A stretch of DNA of 64,000 bases from an uncultured Veillonellaceae bacterium (GTDB taxonomy: Bacteria > Bacillota > Negativicutes > Veillonellales > Dialisteraceae): assembly GCA_958348245.1 (NCBI GenBank), contig CATVYJ010000003.1, positions 124,001 to 188,000 of the forward strand, read 5' to 3'. The notes below the pieces were generated by a model, which was not told the origin of the DNA, made no database searches, and saw only the letters and a program-made list of their open reading frames with translations. A program made the position numbers and the translations under genes. Below are positions 42,642 to 50,194 of the stretch, in pieces; positions within the stretch are counted from its first letter, which is position 1; every line of letters starts with the position of its first letter.

Positions 42642-42668
42642 AAAAAAATCCGCCCTGCGGCGGAATTT
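42642..42668 (-). terminator. Riboswitch-controlled terminator of thiC
   Basis: CCGCC-GCAG-GGCGG followed by ATTTTTTTA on the minus strand, between the TPP aptamer and the thiC RBS; it is the expression platform. Confidence 0.8.
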
Positions 42669-42680
42669 CTGTCATTTCGC

Positions 42681-42760
42681 GTGCTTCCTTCCGGCAGTAT
42701 GGACTGCATCAAGTTCAAAGGGTCGGTTTCCGCCTCTCAGCCTTTCGGCTCCCCCAGCAC
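42681..42760 (-). promoter_or_regulatory. TPP riboswitch aptamer
   Basis: Read on the minus strand: P1 GTGCT/AGCAC closes the aptamer (42760-42756 with 42685-42681). The thi-box CTGAGAGG (42740-42733) and ACCCTTTGAACTTGAT are both present in order, the hallmark of the TPP aptamer. With the downstream terminator this implies transcription attenuation by TPP. Confidence 0.93.
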
Positions 42761-42767
42761 CGCCCTC

Positions 42768-42796
42768 ATTATACCGGCCGGCTTCCTCCGGCGCAA
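42768..42796 (-). promoter_or_regulatory. thiC promoter
   Basis: On the minus strand TTGCGC (42796-42791) and TATAAT (42773-42768) are 17 nt apart, directly before the TPP aptamer. Confidence 0.75.
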
Positions 42797-42800
42797 GCGC

Positions 42801-42829
42801 TTGACAAAATGTCCCTTCCACGCCATGAT
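42801..42829 (+). promoter_or_regulatory. Promoter of ybaK-like gene
   Basis: TTGACA (42801-42806) and CATGAT (42824-42829) are 17 nt apart, back to back with the thiC promoter. Confidence 0.5.
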
Positions 42830-42858
42830 GAAAGAAATTTTTGAAAGAAGGCGCTCTC

Positions 42859-43341
42859 ATGAAACACGAAAAGAAAACGAACGTCATGCGCATCCTGGAT
42901 AAAGAAAAAATCCCCTACACCACAAAATCCTACGACTTCGACGAAGACGACCTCTCCGGCGTGCACGCCGCGGAAGCGCTCGGCTTTGACCCGGACATGG
43001 TGTTCAAGACCATCGTCGCCCGCGGGGACCGGACGGGGCCCGTAGTATTCTGCCTCCCCTCGGAGAAAGAGCTAGACCTCAAAGCCGCCGCGCGCGCCTC
43101 CGGCAATAAAAGCGTGGCCATGCTCCACGTGAAGGATCTCCCCGGCCTTACGGGATACATCCGCGGCGGATGCTCCCCCATCGGCATGAAGAAACAGTTC
43201 CCCACCTACATCGACGCGGCGTGCGCCCGCCACGATATCATCAGCATCAGCGCGGGCCAGCGGGGCCATCAGGTGTGTCTCGCGCCCTCGGACCTCATCC
43301 GCTTCCTCGGCGCGAAAGTGGAAGACCTCACGCAGAAATGA
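42859..43341 (+). CDS. ybaK: Cys-tRNA(Pro) deacylase YbaK/EbsC
   Basis: A 160-residue trans-editing protein of the YbaK/ProX superfamily that hydrolyses mischarged Cys-tRNA(Pro). Conserved features are the VHAAEALG segment, MVFKTIVARGD with the catalytic-region lysine near residue 50, and GCSPIGMKKQFPTYID near residue 112. Family length is normal. The ATG at 42859 follows GAAGG; the TTG six codons earlier has no RBS. Confidence 0.92.
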   Translation: MKHEKKTNVMRILDKEKIPYTTKSYDFDEDDLSGVHAAEALGFDPDMVFKTIVARGDRTGPVVFCLPSEKELDLKAAARASGNKSVAMLHVKDLPGLTGYIRGGCSPIGMKKQFPTYIDAACARHDIISISAGQRGHQVCLAPSDLIRFLGAKVEDLTQK

Positions 43342-43358
43342 GCGCCGCCAGGCGCACG

Positions 43359-43392
43359 AAAAAAGCAGCACCCTCCGATGCTGCTCTTTTTT
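43359..43392. terminator. Bidirectional terminator (ybaK / alsD)
   Basis: AGCAGCA (43364-43370) pairs with TGCTGCT (43379-43385), flanked by A and T runs. Confidence 0.8.
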
Positions 43393-43404
43393 GCGCCGCG
43401 CGGA

Positions 43405-44154
43405 TCAGCCCTCCACGTCTTTCATGGCCTTTTCCATGTCGTTCGCGTCGCACAGGCGGATCCGGGAAAACGCCTTGCCTTCGGGCAGGCGGATCACGTG
43501 CTCGAAAATGGGATACACCTGCAGATTCATGGCGTCCGCCTGCATGTTCAGCAGATGGCCTCCGCAGGACACATCGTCCGCGAGGAAATGGAAATGCCAG
43601 AATGGAATATTCACGTTCGTCATGAATTTCGGGAACAGGAAGCCGAACACCGTGCCGCTCACGCCGTCATGACGGAAGATCTTCTGCTGCTTCGACGCTT
43701 CCACCAGCGTGGGATACGGCTTCTCCTGCCGGCCGATGCTGCGGAGCTCCACCGACGCGCCGGACACGTGGCCCTTCACGGCGTAGATGATGTTCGGGTC
43801 TTCCAGCGTCCACGCGCTGAGTTTTTCTTCCAGTTCCGCGGTGCTCCCGATGCCTTCCACGCGGTGCAGCGGCGCGAAGCGGTCGAAGTACGTCACCTGG
43901 GCAAAAGAAATCATCGCGTCCGGAGCGACTTCCTCCACCGTGCCGTCGTCTTTGCAGTTGTACGCTCTGCCGCCCATGACGATGAGCTCGCCCCCGAGTC
44001 CTTCGAAGGTGCCGATGCCGAAGTCGCCCCGGCGGAGAAGCTCCTTCGCGGAAATCACGCCCTCCATGACGCCCTGCATGAGCGCGTCGATGACGGACAC
44101 CTGATATACGGAATGATTATTGATCCATCTTTCTCTGTGGAATGCTTCTTCCAT
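43405..44154 (-). CDS. alsD: Alpha-acetolactate decarboxylase
   Basis: A 249-residue zinc enzyme converting acetolactate to acetoin. The metal-binding histidines lie in FWHFHFLADD (near residue 185) and GGHLLNMQ (near 197), and the ELIVMGGRAYNCKDDG core near residue 55 is typical. It draws acetolactate into acetoin, relieving pyruvate overflow and branched-chain precursor excess. The start at 44154 has AAAGGAG 7 nt upstream. No acetolactate synthase is adjacent. Confidence 0.92.
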   Translation of the reverse strand: MEEAFHRERWINNHSVYQVSVIDALMQGVMEGVISAKELLRRGDFGIGTFEGLGGELIVMGGRAYNCKDDGTVEEVAPDAMISFAQVTYFDRFAPLHRVEGIGSTAELEEKLSAWTLEDPNIIYAVKGHVSGASVELRSIGRQEKPYPTLVEASKQQKIFRHDGVSGTVFGFLFPKFMTNVNIPFWHFHFLADDVSCGGHLLNMQADAMNLQVYPIFEHVIRLPEGKAFSRIRLCDANDMEKAMKDVEG

Positions 44155-44233
44155 AACGATTCTCCTTTTTCTGAACTGACGCAAAGATTTTTTGAATGGC
44201 AGAACCCGTTCCGCCCGATTAAATTTATTCTTC

Positions 44234-44242
44234 ATTATAGCA
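44234..44242 (-). promoter_or_regulatory. alsD extended -10 promoter
   Basis: TGCTATAAT on the minus strand about 80 nt before the start; the -35 is weak. Confidence 0.5.
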
Positions 44243-44299
44243 TGAATCGGCCGCCCCCGCTCTCCGGAAGCGGCGCGCAGGCGGCGCTGATTTTTCCGC

Positions 44300-44329
44300 T
44301 TGACACGCCGGCGGCTCGTCTGCTATGCT
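44300..44329 (+). promoter_or_regulatory. Promoter of the serine T-box operon
   Basis: TTGACA (44300-44305) and TATGCT (44324-44329) are 18 nt apart; transcription should begin near 44336. Confidence 0.7.
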
Positions 44330-44335
44330 TGATGC

Positions 44336-44511
44336 AACATAACACGAGGACGAAGAAGGGACCTGGAATCCTTGCAGAGAGGCAGCGGGCGGTGCGAGCT
44401 GTCAGGAAGAAGGCGTCTTTCCGCTTCGGAGTGATGAGTGAGGAATTCATCGGGACTGCCCGTTACAGCAGACGCAAGATGGCCGGCAGGCAATTTGGGT
44501 GGTATCGCGGG
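44336..44511 (+). promoter_or_regulatory. Serine T-box leader: Stem I and first T-box
   Basis: The leader has the AGAGAGG motif (44377-44383), a distal loop CGGTGCGAG closed by GGCAG/CTGTC, and a basal helix CGAAG/CTTCG (44350-44354 with 44424-44428). The codon just before that helix on its 3' side is TCC (44420-44422) followed by a purine, the expected specifier position, so tRNA-Ser (UCC) is sensed. The T-box AATTTGGGTGG with TATCGCGGG is at 44492-44511. Confidence 0.85.
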
Positions 44512-44512
44512 T

Positions 44513-44543
44513 GTTCTCGTCCCTTAGGATGAGAGCCTTTTTT
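44513..44543 (+). terminator. T-box terminator 1
   Basis: GTTCTCGTCC pairs with GGATGAGAGC (two wobbles, loop CTTA), followed by TTTTTT. Confidence 0.8.
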
Positions 44544-44562
44544 ATTTCCCGGAACAAGCCGG

Positions 44563-44620
44563 CAATTTGGGTGGCACCGCGAGAAGAGAAGCTCGTCCCA
44601 AGGGACGCTTCTCTTTTTTT
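44563..44620 (+). promoter_or_regulatory. Second T-box and terminator 2
   Basis: A second copy of AATTTGGGTGG with CACCGCGAG (44563-44583) is followed by a second terminator: AGAGAAGC/GCTTCTCT plus GTCCC/GGGAC (44585-44614) and a T run. There is no second Stem I, so this is a partial duplication of the antiterminator/terminator module. Confidence 0.85.
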
Positions 44621-44644
44621 GTTTCCACAAACAGGAGGAATCGT

Positions 44645-45715
44645 ATGAAACGGGTATGGAATTTCAATGCAGGGCCTTCCCCGATGCCCCTTTCCGTGCT
44701 GGAAGAAATCCGGGAGGAAATGACGGACTACCGCGGAACGGGCATGGGTATCATCGAGATGAGCCACCGGTCGAAAGAATTTCAGGCGCTCCTCGCCGAG
44801 ACGAAGGCGCTTCTCGCTGAGCTGATGGAGCTCCGGGACGATCAGGCCGTCGTCTTCATCCAGGGCGGCGGGTCCATGCAGTTCGTCATGGAGGCGTACA
44901 ATTTCCTTCACACCCGCGCGGCCTACGCGGACACGGGCGTATGGGCGCACAAGGCGCGGGATGCGGCGCGGTTTTTCGGCGAGGCCTACGACGCGAACAG
45001 CGCGAAGGATAGAAATTATTCCTACATCCCGAGCACGTACGACATCCGCCCCGGCACGGACTACCTCCACATCACCACGAACAACACGATCTACGGCACG
45101 GAGTACTGGCAGTTTCCCAAGGTGGACGTGCCCGTGGTATGCGACATGTCCAGCGACATCCTCTCCCGCCGGGTGGACTGCAGCCAGTTTGCCCTCATCT
45201 GGGCGGGCATCCAGAAAAATCTCGGCGCGGCGGGCACGGCGCTCGCCGTCATCCGGCGGGATTTCCTCGAGACGGCGCGGACGGATCTGCCGGAATTTCT
45301 CCAGTACCGCACCTTCGTGGAAAAAGACTCCGCATACAATACGCCGGCGGTTTTCTGCATCTACACGCTGAATAAAATGCTCCACTGGGTGAAGAATATG
45401 GGCGGCGTGGACGCCATGGAGGTGCGCAACAAAAAGAAAGCGCGGCTCCTCTACGACGCAATCGACGAAAGCGGCGGCTTTTACCGGGGCCATGCGGAGC
45501 CCGCGCACCGGAGCCGCATGAACGTCACGTTCAATCTGGCCTCGCCCGAAATGGAGAAAGACTTCATCGCGAAGGCCAGGGAAAACGATTTCATCGGCGT
45601 GGGCGGCCACCGGCTCGTGGGCGGATGCCGCGTCTCCCTGTACAACGCGGTCACGCCGGAAGCGGCGGAAGCCATGGCGGATTTCATGAAAGAATACATG
45701 CGCGTGCACGGCTGA
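44645..45715 (+). CDS. serC: Phosphoserine aminotransferase
   Basis: A 356-residue class V PLP aminotransferase making O-phosphoserine from 3-phosphohydroxypyruvate and glutamate. NFNAGPSPMP at the N terminus, IEMSHRSKEF, VCDMSSDILSR and the PLP-lysine in WAGIQKNLGAAG identify it. The start has AGGAGG 6 nt upstream and begins 25 nt after the second T-box terminator. It is first in a serC-serA-phosphatase operon. Confidence 0.96.
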   Translation: MKRVWNFNAGPSPMPLSVLEEIREEMTDYRGTGMGIIEMSHRSKEFQALLAETKALLAELMELRDDQAVVFIQGGGSMQFVMEAYNFLHTRAAYADTGVWAHKARDAARFFGEAYDANSAKDRNYSYIPSTYDIRPGTDYLHITTNNTIYGTEYWQFPKVDVPVVCDMSSDILSRRVDCSQFALIWAGIQKNLGAAGTALAVIRRDFLETARTDLPEFLQYRTFVEKDSAYNTPAVFCIYTLNKMLHWVKNMGGVDAMEVRNKKKARLLYDAIDESGGFYRGHAEPAHRSRMNVTFNLASPEMEKDFIAKARENDFIGVGGHRLVGGCRVSLYNAVTPEAAEAMADFMKEYMRVHG

Positions 45716-45745
45716 ACCGGCGCGTCAGAACAAAGGAGGACCATC

Positions 45746-47338
45746 ATGTACAAAATTTTCATCACCAACGACGTTGCGAAAGAAGCCAGAGAATTTCTCG
45801 AAAAGGAATTTCTCGTGGACATCCGCCCGAATATGGACGAAGAGGCGCTGTGCGAAGCCATCGGCACGTACGACGCGATCATCACCCGCAGCCAGACCCG
45901 CATCACCGCAAAGGTCATCGAAGCGGCGAAGCGCCTCAAGGTCATCGGCCGGGCCGGCGTGGGCGTGGACGGCATCGACATCCCCGCCGCGACGAAGCAT
46001 GGCATCACTGTGGTCAATACCCCCGAGTCGAATACCATCGCCGCGTGCGAGCACACCATCGCCCTGATGCTTTCCATGACGCGCCACATCCCGCAGGCGC
46101 ACCAGTCCATCATGGAGGGCCGCTGGGACCGGAAGAGCTTCACCGGCATCCAGCTCGAGGGGAAGACCGTGGGCATCATCGGCGTGGGCCGCGTAGGATC
46201 CAACGTGGCGAAGCGCCTGCAGGCCTTCAACATGCACACCATCGGCTACGACCCGTACATCCCGCTCGAGCGGGGCAAGCAGCTCGGCGTGGAGCTGGTC
46301 GATCTGGACACGCTCCTCGCCCGTTCGGACTATATCACGCTCCACACGCCCCTGACGGACGAGACCCGCCACATGATTGCCGCGAAGGAAATCGCAAAGA
46401 TGAAGGACGGCGTGCGCATCGTAAACGCCAGCCGCGGCGCGGTCATCAAGATCGACGACCTGGCGGAAGCGCTGAAGTCGGGCAAAGTGGCCGGCGCGGC
46501 CATCGACGTGTGGGCGAAGGAACCGCTCGTGCCGGAGGAAAATCCCTTCCTCGGCATGACGAACGTGGCCCTCACGCCCCACCTCGGCGCGTCCACCGTG
46601 GAAGCGCAGATCGGCGTGGCCACCGACGTGGCCAAAGGCGTAGCGGACGCCCTCCACGGCGATCCCGTGGCCACCGCCGTGAACGCCTCCCCCATCACGA
46701 AGAGCACGCTGGCCGTCATTCAGCCCTATTTCGACCTGTGCGAACGCATGGGCAATATCGGCATCTACCTCGCGGACGGCCACATTTCCCGCGTCACCGT
46801 GGAATACACGGGCGAACTCGCCGAGACGGAAGTGGCCCCTCTCACCACGGCGGTCATCAAGGGGCTCCTCACGCCGGTCCTGCAGGCGACGGTCAATTTT
46901 GTGAACGCCCGGAACATTGCGGAAGAACGCCACATGGACGTGCGCGAAGTCAAGGGCAGCAAGGGCGCGTATTTCACCACGTCCATCACCGTCACCATCG
47001 AGACCAGCACGGGCTCCCACCAGATCACGGGCGTGCTCTTCGACCGGAAAGAAGCGAAAATCGTCCAGATCGACGGATACCTCATGGACTTCGAGCCGAA
47101 AGGGTATCTGCTCATCGCGCCCCATGCGGACCGTCCGAACATGATCGGGCAGATTGCGGGCGTCCTCGGGCAGGCCGGCATCAATATCAACGGCATGCAG
47201 GTGGGCCGCACGCCCCAGGAAGGGACGAATATCATGGCCGTCGCGCTCGACGCGGACCTGCCGAACGACGTGCTGCTCGCCCTCCGCGCCATCGACGGCA
47301 TCCTCGACCTGAAGGTCATCAACTGCGAAAAGCACTGA
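45746..47338 (+). CDS. serA: D-3-phosphoglycerate dehydrogenase
   Basis: A 530-residue long-form SerA. The NAD motif GIIGVGRVGSNVAKRL lies near residue 146, the catalytic His in TPHLGAST near 281, and a C-terminal ASB domain followed by an ACT domain (IAPHADRPNMIGQIAGVLGQ) occupies about residues 325-530. The ACT domain is the usual serine feedback site. RBS AAAGGAGG is clear and the spacing from serC is 30 nt. Confidence 0.96.
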   Translation: MYKIFITNDVAKEAREFLEKEFLVDIRPNMDEEALCEAIGTYDAIITRSQTRITAKVIEAAKRLKVIGRAGVGVDGIDIPAATKHGITVVNTPESNTIAACEHTIALMLSMTRHIPQAHQSIMEGRWDRKSFTGIQLEGKTVGIIGVGRVGSNVAKRLQAFNMHTIGYDPYIPLERGKQLGVELVDLDTLLARSDYITLHTPLTDETRHMIAAKEIAKMKDGVRIVNASRGAVIKIDDLAEALKSGKVAGAAIDVWAKEPLVPEENPFLGMTNVALTPHLGASTVEAQIGVATDVAKGVADALHGDPVATAVNASPITKSTLAVIQPYFDLCERMGNIGIYLADGHISRVTVEYTGELAETEVAPLTTAVIKGLLTPVLQATVNFVNARNIAEERHMDVREVKGSKGAYFTTSITVTIETSTGSHQITGVLFDRKEAKIVQIDGYLMDFEPKGYLLIAPHADRPNMIGQIAGVLGQAGININGMQVGRTPQEGTNIMAVALDADLPNDVLLALRAIDGILDLKVINCEKH

Positions 47339-47346
47339 GGCCCGCC

Positions 47347-47985
47347 ATGGTACGCATCATTCTGATCCGGCACGGCGAGACCACATGGAACGTGGAAGGG
47401 CGCTATCAGGGGCAGGTGGACACGCCCCTCTCCCCGCGGGGCCTCGCGCAGGGACAGGCCGCGGCGGCAGCCCTCCGCGCTGTCCCCATCGACGCCGCCG
47501 TCGCGAGCCCCCTCTCCCGCGCGCAGGACACGTGCCGCTTCGCCGCCGGCCTCCACGGGCTCTCCGTCGAAACGGACGAACGCCTCACGGAAATCTCCCA
47601 CGGCGCGTGGGAAGGGCGGTACGCCGCGGACATCGAAGCGCAGTATCCCGAAGAATTTCACCTGTGGCACACCCATCCCGAGCGCGTGCAGATGCCCGGC
47701 GGAGAAAGTCTGGAAGACGTGCGCCGCCGCGCCCGCGCCGCCTTCGACGACATCGCCGCCCAATACGAGGGAAACACGGTCCTCGTCTGCGCCCACGACG
47801 CGGTGAACAAAGCCGTCCTCTGCGACCTCCTCGGCCTCGGCATGGACCGCTTCTGGCAGATCAAGCAGGACAACGCCTGCATCAACGTGGTGGAATGCAC
47901 GGACGGCGTGTGGCGGCTCGTCCTCCTGAACTCCACGATTCACCTGGGCTATCTCGTGAGCGGCATCGAGCAGAAAGGGCTCTGA
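47347..47985 (+). CDS. Histidine phosphatase family protein, probable phosphoserine phosphatase
   Basis: A 212-residue member of the phosphoglycerate-mutase-like histidine phosphatase superfamily. The phospho-accepting H9 is in LIRHGE, E82 in LTEISHGAWEG is the likely acid, and H150 in VCAHDAV is the second histidine. It begins 8 nt after serA in the same T-box-controlled operon. The missing third step of serine synthesis is phosphoserine dephosphorylation, and metal-independent phosphoserine phosphatases of exactly this superfamily are known (PspA of Hydrogenobacter). The alternative is an alpha-ribazole phosphatase (CobC) or a broad phosphatase. The RBS is weak (GAGG over the serA stop). 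Confidence 0.75.
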   Translation: MVRIILIRHGETTWNVEGRYQGQVDTPLSPRGLAQGQAAAAALRAVPIDAAVASPLSRAQDTCRFAAGLHGLSVETDERLTEISHGAWEGRYAADIEAQYPEEFHLWHTHPERVQMPGGESLEDVRRRARAAFDDIAAQYEGNTVLVCAHDAVNKAVLCDLLGLGMDRFWQIKQDNACINVVECTDGVWRLVLLNSTIHLGYLVSGIEQKGL

Positions 47986-47993
47986 TTTTATCC

Positions 47994-48036
47994 ATAAAAA
48001 AATACGGCTGTCCCAAACGGATCGCCGTATTTTTTA
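47994..48036 (+). terminator. Terminator of the ser operon
   Basis: AAAAATACGGC pairs with GCCGTATTTTT around a 15-nt loop. Confidence 0.85.
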
Positions 48037-48228
48037 TGAAAGGAAAATTTTTTCAGCCGGACCGGATGCACCGCCCCGCCGCGAAGGGAACATCACACCG
48101 AAGACCGGGCCTGCGGCGCCCCGTCCGCGGCCATCCCCTCTCTTTGTATGGGTTCAGTATACCACCGGACCCGCCGCCGGATTTCATTTCCCGCTGCGTT
48201 TCTTCCGCTCTCACCCGCATCCGGACAA

Positions 48229-48262
48229 TAAAAAAGATGTGAGAAGATTCCCACATCTTTTT
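48229..48262 (-). terminator. Terminator of rplM-rpsI
   Basis: AAAAAGATGTG (48231-48241) pairs perfectly with CACATCTTTTT (48252-48262). Confidence 0.9.
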
Positions 48263-48275
48263 GACTGCCTTCGTA

Positions 48276-48668
48276 TCAGCGTTTGCTGAACTGGCTTGCG
48301 CGTCTTGCTTTCTTGAGGCCGTATTTCTTACGTTCCTTCATACGCGGATCGCGGGTGAGGAGACCTGCGCTCTTCAGCACCTTGCGGTAGTCGCCGTCCA
48401 CTTCGAGGAGCGCGCGGCTGATGCCGTGACGGATCGCGCCTGCCTGGCCGGTGCGGCCGCCGCCCTGGACGTTCGCAATGACGTCGTACGCAGCGGTGGT
48501 GCCGGTGAGTTCCAGCGGCTGTTTAATGATGAGTTCCAGCGTTTTCAGATCGAAATAGTCGTCGAGAGTACGGCCGTTGATCGTGATATTTCCCTGACCC
48601 GGTACCAGACGGACTCTGGCAACGGATGTTTTTCTGCGGCCGGTGCCGTAGTAAGTAGCTTCTGCCAT
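48276..48668 (-). CDS. rpsI: 30S ribosomal protein S9
   Basis: A 130-residue uS9. YYGTGRRKTSVARVRL at the N terminus, VQGGGRTGQAGAIRHGISRAL in the middle and the basic C-terminal tail ending KKARRASQFSKR are diagnostic; the tail contacts P-site tRNA. It follows rplM by 24 nt, the conserved L13-S9 operon. Confidence 0.98.
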   Translation of the reverse strand: MAEATYYGTGRRKTSVARVRLVPGQGNITINGRTLDDYFDLKTLELIIKQPLELTGTTAAYDVIANVQGGGRTGQAGAIRHGISRALLEVDGDYRKVLKSAGLLTRDPRMKERKKYGLKKARRASQFSKR

Positions 48669-48692
48669 GTTGATTTCCCTTCCCTTCTGGTA

Positions 48693-49133
48693 TTAACGGA
48701 TGTCGAATTTCAGTTCTTCCGGCTGCTGCGCTGCGTGCGGATGTTCAGCGCCCGCATAGACGTGGAGCTTTCTGTACATCTGATCGCCGAGCTTGTTCTT
48801 CGGCAGCATGCCGCGGATGGCGTGTTCCACCATTTTGACCGGTTTGTATTTCAGCATGTAGCCCGCTTTTTCATAGCGGTCGCCGCCGATGTATCCGGTG
48901 TAGTGGAAGTAGACTTTCTTCGTCAGTTTCTTACCCGTGAGGACCACCTTGTCTGCGTTGATGACGATCACGTAGTCGCCGGTGTCCACATGAGGCGTGA
49001 AGGTGACTTTATTTTTTCCCCGAAGGATTTCTGCAACTCCAGCAGCCAGACGGCCAAGAGTTTTGCCTTCAGCGTCAACGACATACCATTTCCGAGTGAT
49101 GTTGCTCGAATTGGCCATAAATGTATCTTTCAT
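48693..49133 (-). CDS. rplM: 50S ribosomal protein L13
   Basis: A 146-residue uL13, an early 23S rRNA-binding protein. WYVVDAEGKTLGRLA near residue 16, HVDTGDYVIVINADKV near 48 and AIRGMLPKNKLGDQMYRKLHVY near 105 are typical. The start MKDTFMANS is fixed by AAGGAGG 7 nt upstream. The operon is preceded by a strong promoter and a structured leader. Confidence 0.98.
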   Translation of the reverse strand: MKDTFMANSSNITRKWYVVDAEGKTLGRLAAGVAEILRGKNKVTFTPHVDTGDYVIVINADKVVLTGKKLTKKVYFHYTGYIGGDRYEKAGYMLKYKPVKMVEHAIRGMLPKNKLGDQMYRKLHVYAGAEHPHAAQQPEELKFDIR

Positions 49134-49149
49134 GCTGTTTCCTCCTTAA

Positions 49150-49210
49150 TATACTGACCGCAAGATTCCATCCTTCCTCCGGGGCTAGTGGTTTCCGGAC
49201 AAATCTCACA
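49150..49210 (-). promoter_or_regulatory. Probable L13 leader (autoregulatory RNA)
   Basis: In the rplM 5' leader, AGATT pairs with AATCT (49206-49202 with 49167-49163, minus strand) enclosing TCCGG/CCGGA (49199-49195 with 49182-49178), whose loop reads AAACCACTAGCC. Firmicutes carry an L13 leader in this position that is thought to bind L13; the match is by position and structure, not by a covariance search. Confidence 0.55.
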
Positions 49211-49216
49211 AAGAGC

Positions 49217-49245
49217 ATTTTACCGGTTTTACCGGGAAATGTCAA
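49217..49245 (-). promoter_or_regulatory. rplM-rpsI promoter
   Basis: On the minus strand TTGACA (49245-49240) and TAAAAT (49222-49217) are 17 nt apart. Confidence 0.8.
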
Positions 49246-49282
49246 GGAAATTTCAGGGAATCTCCGCGGGGAAGCCGCGCTG

Positions 49283-50194
49283 TCAGCGCCGGAAGAAATC
49301 CGCCGCGCGCGCGTAGACCTGCCGCACTTCGCCGGCGCAGGCGGTCTCATATTTCAGAAAGGTATGCGTCATGTGTTTGAAATGGAGGCGCTCCGTCCGT
49401 ACCCCCGCCGCCCGGAGCCGCGCAAGGTAGGCCGCACCTTCATCGCGGAAGGGACAGAACTCCGCCGTGATGAGAAGGGTCTCGGGCAGGCGCGCCGTCA
49501 CGCGCCCGAAGAGTGGCGAGTGGCCGCGGAGATCGCCGCATGCGCGGAAATACTGACGGAGGTACCACTGGAGCTCCGACCGGGGAAATCCCGTTTCTCC
49601 CCGGCAGTTTTCTTCAACGGAGGGAAGCGACGCGGTCATATCGAGCCAGGGATAGATGAGGATCTGCTTCTCCGGCGCGCCGCCGTCGTCCTGCATGGCT
49701 TCGCTCACGAGCGCGGAAAGGGCGCCGCCCGCGCTGTCCCCGCCGAGGTAGAGCGCAGGCCCGTGGGGAATGTCCATCTCGTCAAGGAGCCCCCGCACGC
49801 CCCGCGCCGCGGCGAGCGCGTCCGTCTCTGCCGCGGGGCAGGGATTCTCCGGAGCAAGGCGGTATTCCGGCGCGGCGACGATGCAGTCCGCGGCATGCGC
49901 CAGACGGCGGCAGATGCGCCCGTAGAGCGGGACGCTGCCTGCGGCAAATCCTCCGCCGTGGTAGTACACCAGCACGGGGAGCGGCCCCTCGCGGGGAATG
50001 AAGAAGCGCACGGGCACGTCGTACTCTCCGCCCGGCACGACCGCGTCCACGATGCGCGCCATCGCCGGCGCGGGCCGCCCTTCCCGCCGCACGAGGCGCT
50101 CCGCCGCTTCCCGGACGGAAATGGGCGTCCGCACAAAGGCTTCCTCTCCGGCCGGATCGATGCGCGCGGCCAGCGCTTCCTTAATGGCCCTCAT
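49283..50194 (-). CDS. Alpha/beta hydrolase (hormone-sensitive lipase family)
   Basis: A 303-residue family IV esterase. The oxyanion HGGGF is at residues 79-83, the nucleophile S154 is in GGDSAGG, an acidic residue lies in ITAEFCPFRDEG, and the catalytic histidine is in HMTHTF near the C terminus. There is no signal peptide. These enzymes hydrolyse short acyl esters; the natural substrate is unknown. The start at 50194 has GGAGG 7 nt upstream and overlaps the preceding HTH gene by ATGA, so the regulator and the esterase are co-translated. Confidence 0.85.
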   Translation of the reverse strand: MRAIKEALAARIDPAGEEAFVRTPISVREAAERLVRREGRPAPAMARIVDAVVPGGEYDVPVRFFIPREGPLPVLVYYHGGGFAAGSVPLYGRICRRLAHAADCIVAAPEYRLAPENPCPAAETDALAAARGVRGLLDEMDIPHGPALYLGGDSAGGALSALVSEAMQDDGGAPEKQILIYPWLDMTASLPSVEENCRGETGFPRSELQWYLRQYFRACGDLRGHSPLFGRVTARLPETLLITAEFCPFRDEGAAYLARLRAAGVRTERLHFKHMTHTFLKYETACAGEVRQVYARAADFFRR

